From: Tannerellaceae bacterium
GTDB lineage: Bacteria > Bacteroidota > Bacteroidia > Bacteroidales > Tannerellaceae
DNA: 50,681 nt
Reading direction: 5' to 3'
Assembly: GCA_031288515.1 (NCBI GenBank)
Contig: JAITRG010000268.1
Location: 1-50,681 of the forward strand
Positions 45,187-50,681 of the stretch are shown piece by piece. Positions within the stretch are counted from its first letter, which is position 1. Each line of letters starts with the position of its first letter. Made by a program: the position numbers and the translations under genes. The notes below the pieces were generated by a model. The model was not told the origin of the DNA and did no database searches. It saw nothing but the letters and a program-made list of their open reading frames with translations.

Positions 45187-48100
45187 TCACATGATAAAGT
45201 GCAGCCTGTTTTGCAGGTTTACCTCGGCCATGCCGCCGTCTATATCCAGGTAGAGGAGGCTCATGGCGGGATAATATTTTTTCAGCCGTTTCTCAATGCC
45301 TTTCGCTACTACGTGATTGGCGATGCAGCCAAACGGCTGAACGCAAACAACCCGCTTTACGCCGATCCGGGCATAGGCGGCTACTTCGGCCGCTATCATC
45401 CAGCCTTCGCCGAACTGATTGGCCAGGTCCAGTATCTCCGAAGCGTATCGAGCTTTTGTAAAAACAGATTCCACAGGTTCATACAGGCGGTAGCGCTTCA
45501 TGATTTCTTCTATAGCCCGGATACGCTTATTCATAAACCTGAGGAAAACGGGGCGCGACAAATGACAGGCCAGCGAATCTTTGTTTACTTTATTCCTGAT
45601 GTTTACTTCGCTGTTTACAAAGTATTGCATCAGGAAATCCAGGATGGGAGGGGTGGTCACTTCCATACCCTTTTCGCGCAGCCATTCGGTGATGTGGGCT
45701 TGTCCGTAATTATTATATTTCACAAATATTTCGCCTATAAGGCCTATCTTCGTATACGAGCGTTCGTATACCGGCAGCAGGTTGAAATCGGCTACCGCCT
45801 GTTCCATCAGTTTCAGAATCATCCTGCCGCTGTTCCTGCGTACAGCCTCTATGCCTCTTTCCATGTAGAAGTCAAACAGTTTCCGGGCTTCCCCTCTGGC
45901 TTTTTCCCTGACGACGGACGAACTGTACATCTTTTGCAAGGCGTCTGCATACAGAAGGGTATATACCAGTACGTTTGCAAATCTGAGCAGTGGCAGTTTA
46001 AACGCTTTCTGTTCGTTGCGATACACTTCGCCCGTAGAAATAACCACTACGGGGATATGCCCGAAGCCGGCGTTCTGGAGGCCGGACTTTATCTGGCTCA
46101 GATAGTTCGTTGCCCGGCACTGCCCGCCAGTCTGCGTAATAGCGACGACACATTCGTCCACGCCGTACCGGCCGGACTGCAGCCCCGTTATAATATCTCC
46201 CAGTATCAATGTAGAAGGGTAACAAACCTCGTTGTGCCCGTATTTCAAACCGGTATCTGCCGACGCTTTGGACGTTTTGGGGAGATTAACCACTTTATAT
46301 CCTGCCAGTTCGGCAATGACAGGGATAAAGGGCGAGATAAAATCGGCAAACCAGGGAATCAGGATGGTCTTTTTCTTATCCGCTTCCGTATAATCCGCCT
46401 TGTATCCGGCATAAGGCGTACCGGCTTTATCTCCGGCAGGAGGCAACGACTTGAGCGACTCTATCAGCGAACGCAAACGTAAACGGATAGCGCCCGAACC
46501 GGAAATTTCGTCAATACGCAATACCGTATGATTTTTCCCGGCATGCCTTAGAATATCCCCCGTTTCGTCCATAAAAAAGGAATCCGGCCCGCAGCCAAAA
46601 GAGTTCAACTGTATCAATTGAATGTTCTGCGGCATCCCGGCCACCTCCATAGCCGATTGCACTACCCGGTTGGGATACGACCATTGCGAAACGATCTTCA
46701 ACTTGCCAAACCCTTCGCTCTCCGGCGTACGGAATACGTCGTCGGTAAAGACATGTATCCCGTATCCGGATAAAATCTCTCCTACTTTCTGATGAATCAA
46801 CGGGTCGGTATGGTATGGGCGGCCGGCCACTACGAATGCCCGTTCTTTATTCAGGATCGCTTTGTCGAGCCGCTCTCTTTGTTCCTTTCTTAGGCGCTCG
46901 CGTACAGCCGATCGTTCCTTTAGCGCCCTGCTAAAAGCTTCTTCAAATACATCCTTTGCCACGCCCAATCCTTTGAGGTAGGTAAAACAGGCCTCTTTCA
47001 AGACGTCTTCATTTGTGAAATTAATAACCGGTTTATCAAACGGTATCCCATACTTTCCTTCCGGATCGACAGAGCTGCGGATAACGTCGGGATACCCGCT
47101 CACCACCGGGCAATTGAAAGAATTGGATGATTGCTCAAATTCCTTCTCTTCTTTCGTCACCATCGGATAAAAGATACGGTCTGCCTTCCCGTCAGTCAGC
47201 GCCAGTATATGCCCATGCACCAATTTGGCAGGAAAGCAGATATTGTCGGACATCACCCCTCCTGCCCCCCTCTGATAAAGCGGGAAGGTTGATTCGGGAG
47301 ACAGCACCACCTCAAAGCCGCAACCGGTAAACAGGGTATGCCAGAAAGGATAATTCTCAAACATATTCAATACGCGCGGAATACCGATTGTCTTCCCTGT
47401 AATCCGTTTCGCGCCCCTGTCAAACAATAAATGATTCTTCCACTCAAAGGCATTATACCCTTTTACCGGCGCGGAACGCTTATTGTAAAATACTTTTTCG
47501 CACTTATTCCCTGCATAATAAACGTTTCCGTTCTTAAATGTAAACCGGAGTACCGGGCATTTATTCGTACAGCCTTTGCAGTATAACTCTTTCGTCTCGA
47601 TAGCCTGCATATCCGGCAAATCTTCCCTTCCGGCAAAACCGGGCGCTCCCCTGCCCTCTTGCCACCTTTTACGGGCATATAAAGCTGCGCCGAAAGCTCC
47701 CATCAACTCAGGATAATCGGTAGAGCCGACCGATTTGCCGGAAAGCAGTTCCAGCGCCCTGTACACGGCGTCGTTTCTGAAAGTCCCTCCCTGCACGACG
47801 ATATGGTTGCCAAGCCGGTTCAGGTTCGACATTTTAAGTACTTTGAACAGGCAGTTTTTCATCACCGAATATGCCAGGCCGGCAGCTATATTCCCCAGGC
47901 CGGCATTCTCGCGAAGCGACTGCTTTACCTTCGAGTTCATAAATACCGTACACCGCGAACCCAAATCGGCCGGCGCCTCAGACAGACAGGCCGCCCGCGT
48001 AAACGCATCCATACTCATATTCATCGTAGAGGCAAAGTTCTGCAAAAACGACCCGCAGCCCGAAGAACAGGCTTCATTTATTTCTATATTCGAAATCACG

Positions 48101-49425
48101 CCTTTGCTTACGAAAATCGACTTCATGTCCTGTCCGCCGATATCCAGCACAAAAGACACGTCCGGGTTTACATACCGGGCTCCCGTAAGATGAGCCATCG
48201 TCTCCACAATCCCATAAGGCATGCCGAGGGCCGCTTTCATTAAATCTTCGCCATACCCCGTAGCGGCAGACGAAAGGATATGGACAGTCGCCCCTTTCCC
48301 GTCTGCTTCCTTATAAAACTGTTCCAGCCCCTCCACGGCCTTTTTTAGCGGATTGCCCTCATTTTTGGCGTAAAAGTGATAGATAAGGCGCGCTTCTTCA
48401 TCCATTAGCAGAATCTTCGTTGTGGTAGAACCGGAATCTATTCCTAAAAAACAGTTAATCTCCTTCCCGGCGCCTAAAGGTTCTTTTTTCAGGCAAGTAA
48501 TTTTCCTGTTCTGTTTCCATTCCGTATACGCTTTTTCGTTTTCGAATAAGGCGGGAAGCGTTTCCTTCCTCTCATTGGTTTTATCTTTCAGCCTTTCTAT
48601 CAGGTCAGGCAAATGCCAGGCAGCGCTTTCTTCTTTATGCAGCGCCGCTCCCCATGCCGGAAAATACGCGCTGTTGGCAGGCAAAAGCAAATCATGCTCA
48701 TCTACCCGTACGATCTCCCTGAACGCATTGCGTAAAGCCGGAATAAATGTCAGCGGGCCTCCAGTGCAAAGTATCTTCGGGCTTATCTCTATCCCCCTTG
48801 CCAGCGAAGCGATACTTTGCAGAGCTACCGTATGCAAAATTGACATGGCAATATCGGAACGGGGAATATTCCGGCTTATCAGGTTCTGGACGTCCGTTTT
48901 AGCAAAAACCCCGCAGCGGGAAGCCACCGGATAGACTGTTTCACAGGATAATGCCTCCTGCCCCAATTCTTCCGCCGATATATTCATTAAATCCGCCATT
49001 TGGTCAATAAAAGCGCCCGTACCCCCGGCGCAACTGCCATTCATGCGTATATCAGGCTGCCTTCCCGGCTGGAAAAATACCATTTTGGCGTCTTCTCCTC
49101 CCAGGTCGACAAGTGTACGGGCCTCCGGGTAAAGAGCCTCTGCAACTCCTGCCGAAGCCACTATTTCCTGAATAAAAGGTATCCCTGTCCGCTCGGATAT
49201 ACCCATCCCTGCCGAACCGGTTATGTGAATCGTAAAATCCGTCTCCGGAAATTCCCGGCTGACAGCGCCCAGTTCTTCGGCAAATACATGGTTTATATCT
49301 GCTTTGTGCCGCCTGTATGTTTTGTAAACGACTTTATTTTCAGTATTTAAAACGATCACTTTTAACGTAGTAGACCCCGCGTCAACCCCTATCCTGCTGG
49401 TACTCCTATTCTTTTTAGCTTTCAT
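45187..49425 (-). CDS. Giant acyl-CoA dehydratase activase-like protein (BadF/BadG/HgdC ATPase family)
   Basis: 1412 residues from the ATG at 49425, which has a strong ribosome site GGGGGAG; the upstream in-frame ATG at 49476 is not favoured. Two ASKHA ATPase modules occur in tandem: GVDAGSTTLKV (from residue 13) with NGSCAGGTGAF, and GIDSGSTTTKI (near residue 327) with NEACSSGCGSF, whose Cys residues match those that hold the [4Fe-4S] cluster of HgdC-type activators. KELYCKGCTNKCPV and a DUF2229-like region follow (YPFWHTLFTGCGFEVVLSPE), then an HgdB/D-like C-terminal part (GHNEVCYPSTLILGDII, CRATNY). Activators of this kind drive one-electron reduction of 2-hydroxyacyl-CoA dehydratases with ATP; no separate dehydratase gene is near, so its true target is unknown. 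It is downstream of a TetR regulator. Confidence 0.9.
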   Translation of the reverse strand: MKAKKNRSTSRIGVDAGSTTLKVIVLNTENKVVYKTYRRHKADINHVFAEELGAVSREFPETDFTIHITGSAGMGISERTGIPFIQEIVASAGVAEALYPEARTLVDLGGEDAKMVFFQPGRQPDIRMNGSCAGGTGAFIDQMADLMNISAEELGQEALSCETVYPVASRCGVFAKTDVQNLISRNIPRSDIAMSILHTVALQSIASLARGIEISPKILCTGGPLTFIPALRNAFREIVRVDEHDLLLPANSAYFPAWGAALHKEESAAWHLPDLIERLKDKTNERKETLPALFENEKAYTEWKQNRKITCLKKEPLGAGKEINCFLGIDSGSTTTKILLMDEEARLIYHFYAKNEGNPLKKAVEGLEQFYKEADGKGATVHILSSAATGYGEDLMKAALGMPYGIVETMAHLTGARYVNPDVSFVLDIGGQDMKSIFVSKGVISNIEINEACSSGCGSFLQNFASTMNMSMDAFTRAACLSEAPADLGSRCTVFMNSKVKQSLRENAGLGNIAAGLAYSVMKNCLFKVLKMSNLNRLGNHIVVQGGTFRNDAVYRALELLSGKSVGSTDYPELMGAFGAALYARKRWQEGRGAPGFAGREDLPDMQAIETKELYCKGCTNKCPVLRFTFKNGNVYYAGNKCEKVFYNKRSAPVKGYNAFEWKNHLLFDRGAKRITGKTIGIPRVLNMFENYPFWHTLFTGCGFEVVLSPESTFPLYQRGAGGVMSDNICFPAKLVHGHILALTDGKADRIFYPMVTKEEKEFEQSSNSFNCPVVSGYPDVIRSSVDPEGKYGIPFDKPVINFTNEDVLKEACFTYLKGLGVAKDVFEEAFSRALKERSAVRERLRKEQRERLDKAILNKERAFVVAGRPYHTDPLIHQKVGEILSGYGIHVFTDDVFRTPESEGFGKLKIVSQWSYPNRVVQSAMEVAGMPQNIQLIQLNSFGCGPDSFFMDETGDILRHAGKNHTVLRIDEISGSGAIRLRLRSLIESLKSLPPAGDKAGTPYAGYKADYTEADKKKTILIPWFADFISPFIPVIAELAGYKVVNLPKTSKASADTGLKYGHNEVCYPSTLILGDIITGLQSGRYGVDECVVAITQTGGQCRATNYLSQIKSGLQNAGFGHIPVVVISTGEVYRNEQKAFKLPLLRFANVLVYTLLYADALQKMYSSSVVREKARGEARKLFDFYMERGIEAVRRNSGRMILKLMEQAVADFNLLPVYERSYTKIGLIGEIFVKYNNYGQAHITEWLREKGMEVTTPPILDFLMQYFVNSEVNIRNKVNKDSLACHLSRPVFLRFMNKRIRAIEEIMKRYRLYEPVESVFTKARYASEILDLANQFGEGWMIAAEVAAYARIGVKRVVCVQPFGCIANHVVAKGIEKRLKKYYPAMSLLYLDIDGGMAEVNLQNRLHFIM

Positions 49426-49477
49426 GACAGACTCCCCCACACTAAACATAAGTTTAATATAAAAGCAAAAAAACAAA

Positions 49478-50089
49478 CTACTTTTTTAATGCATTAATTA
49501 CAAACTGTACGACATATTTTTTATGGTTTACAATCATCTTGGAGTATTCCTCCTGAGACGCCTCCGCCACATGCGAACCCAAATCCTTAAATATAAAGGG
49601 AAACACGCAAAGCGAAAGCATATTCAGCAGAAAGTCAAGAGGAGGCGTTTCCTTAATGGTCCCTTTTTCTTCTTCTTCCCCTATACGTTTCGCCATTTGC
49701 AGGAAAACGCTGTGCGGGTCTTTTTTCCTTATCCGCTCCGACAGCCGCTCCGGGTTTTGATTTACTTCATTCAGAATAAAAACCGGAATCTGAGGATATT
49801 CCACCAGCATTTCATAATAGGAATCGATAACCGTCTCTATTAATTCGAAAAAAGGCAAATCAGAACTCAACGTAGAAAATATCTTTCTCTGAAGACGGTT
49901 AAACGCCTCTTCAAAAATGATTTCAAACAAGTTATACTTGGAATGAAAATAATAATTGACCATCGCCACGTTCGTTTCCGAAGCAGCGGCAATGTCCCGT
50001 ACGCTGGTGCTTTTATAACCATTCTTAATAAACAGCTCGCGCGCTACATCCAGTATGCGCTCCTTTACTTCCGATACATTCTGTTTCAT
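49478..50089 (-). CDS. TetR/AcrR-family transcriptional regulator
   Basis: 203 residues. The N-terminal helix-turn-helix is clear (ILDVARELFIKNGYKSTSVR, then IAAASETNVAMVNYYFHSK, residues about 12-55). The C-terminal ligand domain has the pattern of a FadR/AcrR-type regulator but no recognisable ligand motif. It is upstream of the activase gene with 52 bp between stop and start, so it probably controls that gene and itself. Two palindromes upstream of its ATG (50096-50105 and 50107-50120) are candidate operators. An acyl-CoA or fatty acid ligand would fit its neighbour, but is inference. Confidence 0.93.
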   Translation of the reverse strand: MKQNVSEVKERILDVARELFIKNGYKSTSVRDIAAASETNVAMVNYYFHSKYNLFEIIFEEAFNRLQRKIFSTLSSDLPFFELIETVIDSYYEMLVEYPQIPVFILNEVNQNPERLSERIRKKDPHSVFLQMAKRIGEEEEKGTIKETPPLDFLLNMLSLCVFPFIFKDLGSHVAEASQEEYSKMIVNHKKYVVQFVINALKK

Positions 50090-50095
50090 ACTTTA

Positions 50096-50140
50096 AACGT
50101 CCGTTCTAAACAATTGTTTAATTACTGTCGTGCAAAGAAA
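50096..50140 (-). promoter_or_regulatory. Candidate operator and promoter of the TetR gene
   Basis: AACGTCCGTT (50096-50105; on the minus strand AACGGACGTT) is a perfect palindrome of the kind bound by TetR proteins, and TAAACAATTGTTTA (50107-50120) is a second, perfect 14-bp palindrome. A weak -7 box, TTTCTTTG on the minus strand (50133-50140), lies upstream. A repressor at these sites would block its own transcription. Confidence 0.5.
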
Positions 50141-50356
50141 AGAAAAATATTTCAATAACAAACCAATTCCCCTCTAACAGATTAATTTCAGTCCAAACAT
50201 ATAATTTACGCTCCCAAAACTCCCGTTAGAGCGCAGACCTGTCCAGACAGCGCAACCGCCCCGCAACGCGGCTATGGTTTACCGAAGGCGCGAAAGCGTC
50301 CTGTTGCTCTTTCAGTCTCCCCAATGGTATTTAATCCACTGCCATTCACTTAAGCC
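50141..50356. other. Intergenic DNA upstream of the TetR gene
   Basis: No coding region is visible. It holds a fragment of the dispersed repeat family at 50272-50309 and ends at a GC-rich block. Confidence 0.5.
50272..50309. repeat. Fragment of the dispersed 22-bp repeat family, copy C
   Basis: CTATGGTTTACCGAAGGCGC followed by GAAAGCGTCCTGTTGCTC resembles the inverted relatives at 43008-43040 (AATGGTTTACCAAAGGCGTC). It is a single degenerate copy. Confidence 0.4.
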
Positions 50357-50485
50357 ATGAAGGAGCAGGGCGTGCCCCTCCCTGCGGTCGGGTCGGGCCA
50401 TCCGCTACAAGTCCTCGCTCGCCTCCGGCTCCCTCCGGGCTTTCCGCTCCTACCCCCCACGCAAAGCCCCATCACCGAGAGATGA
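50357..50485 (+). CDS. Possible small protein of 42 residues, proline-rich; doubtful
   Basis: The frame reads MKEQGVPLPAVGSG at its start and ends in SPITER. The region 50354-50470 is much more GC-rich than the flanks, and the frame ends inside the first 42-bp tandem repeat. The low-complexity composition and the lack of a ribosome site make it weak; it may simply be a conserved non-coding block near a mobile element. Confidence 0.2.
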   Translation: MKEQGVPLPAVGSGHPLQVLARLRLPPGFPLLPPTQSPITER

Positions 50486-50679
50486 ACCGACAATCCAGCG
50501 GCGCCGACGTCCATCACTCAGTGAGAAACCGACAATCCAGCGGCGCCGACGTCCATCACTAAGTGAGAAACCGAAAATCCGACGATTTGAATATCCATCA
50601 CTCAATGAGAAACCGAAAAACCAGCAGTTTGGACATCCATCACTCAGTGATGAATCGACAATCCAGCGGTTCGAGCGCC
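50470..50679. repeat. Five 42-bp tandem repeats continuing beyond the window
   Basis: Units start at 50470, 50512, 50554, 50596 and 50638, each opening with CATCACTCAGTGAGAAACCG or a variant; the first two differ mainly in the opening bases, the later ones diverge in the second half. 42 is divisible by three, and on the minus strand one frame stays open from the right edge to a TAG at 50450-50452, reading units such as WIVGFSLSDG. A plus-strand frame is also open but has no start codon. Whether it is coding cannot be decided here. Confidence 0.75.
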
Positions 50680-50681
50680 CA

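Noticed and set aside
45199-46482. Plus-strand open frame of 427 codons opposite the activase gene
   Set aside because: It is antisense to a strongly recognisable protein, matches no family I know, and has the composition of a shadow frame.
50472-50681. Plus-strand repeat protein frame through the 42-bp repeats
   Set aside because: The frame is open back to a TGA at 50358-50360 but has no ATG, GTG or TTG start with a ribosome site.
1-50681. rRNA or tRNA genes
   Set aside because: I looked in the intergenic regions and saw no cloverleaf-like or rRNA-like sequence.

Overview
The window looks like a chromosome segment of an anaerobic Bacteroidales (phylum Bacteroidota) bacterium. The evidence is two SusC/SusD outer-membrane pairs with polysaccharide-degrading enzymes, lipoproteins with acidic residues after the lipid cysteine, promoter boxes of the Bacteroidota type (TAnnTTTG near -7, sometimes with TTG 19-21 bp upstream), an oxygen-sensitive glycyl radical enzyme, and a giant acyl-CoA dehydratase activase. 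The species cannot be named from the sequence alone.

Region 1 (about 1-17840) is a glucuronoxylan utilisation locus. A divergent AraC-type regulator (16969) faces a minus-strand operon: SusC, SusD, a stem-loop, GH35, a GH115-esterase fusion, a GH10-GH43 fusion, GH67, mannonate dehydratase (UxuA) and an SDR oxidoreductase cut by the left edge. Together they can bind xylan, remove acetyl and (methyl)glucuronyl groups, cut the chain and feed the uronate branch towards keto-deoxygluconate.

Region 2 (17839-19793) is accessory: a 22-bp tandem repeat block, a conserved hairpin block, a MITE-like inverted-repeat element, and a two-gene DUF3990/DUF3791-like module that resembles a toxin-antitoxin pair.

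Region 3 (19794-39603) is the most unusual part. A GntR/LacI-type regulator is divergent from an eleven-gene plus-strand operon: SusC, SusD, stem-loop, four GH32-type (clan GH-J) proteins of which two have altered catalytic residues, an FHS-type sugar transporter, a glycyl radical enzyme (GRE) activase, a GRE of the dehydratase (Cys-x-Glu) type with an atypical glycyl loop, and a sedoheptulokinase-like FGGY kinase. A beta-fructoside-type polysaccharide locus that carries its own radical enzyme and a ketose kinase suggests an undescribed anaerobic route for a fructose-like ketose released at the cell surface. The substrate cannot be read from the sequence.

Region 4 (39712-50089) is mostly housekeeping: rsmE, a concentrative nucleoside transporter and a DUF151 nuclease-like protein in one minus-strand operon; recQ; and a TetR regulator with a 1412-residue acyl-CoA dehydratase activase. 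The DUF151 and recQ genes are divergent and carry almost the same 46-bp promoter at opposite ends of a repeat-filled intergenic region.

Region 5 (50090 to the end) is non-housekeeping DNA: a fragment of the same dispersed repeat family, a GC-rich block, and five 42-bp tandem repeats running off the right edge.
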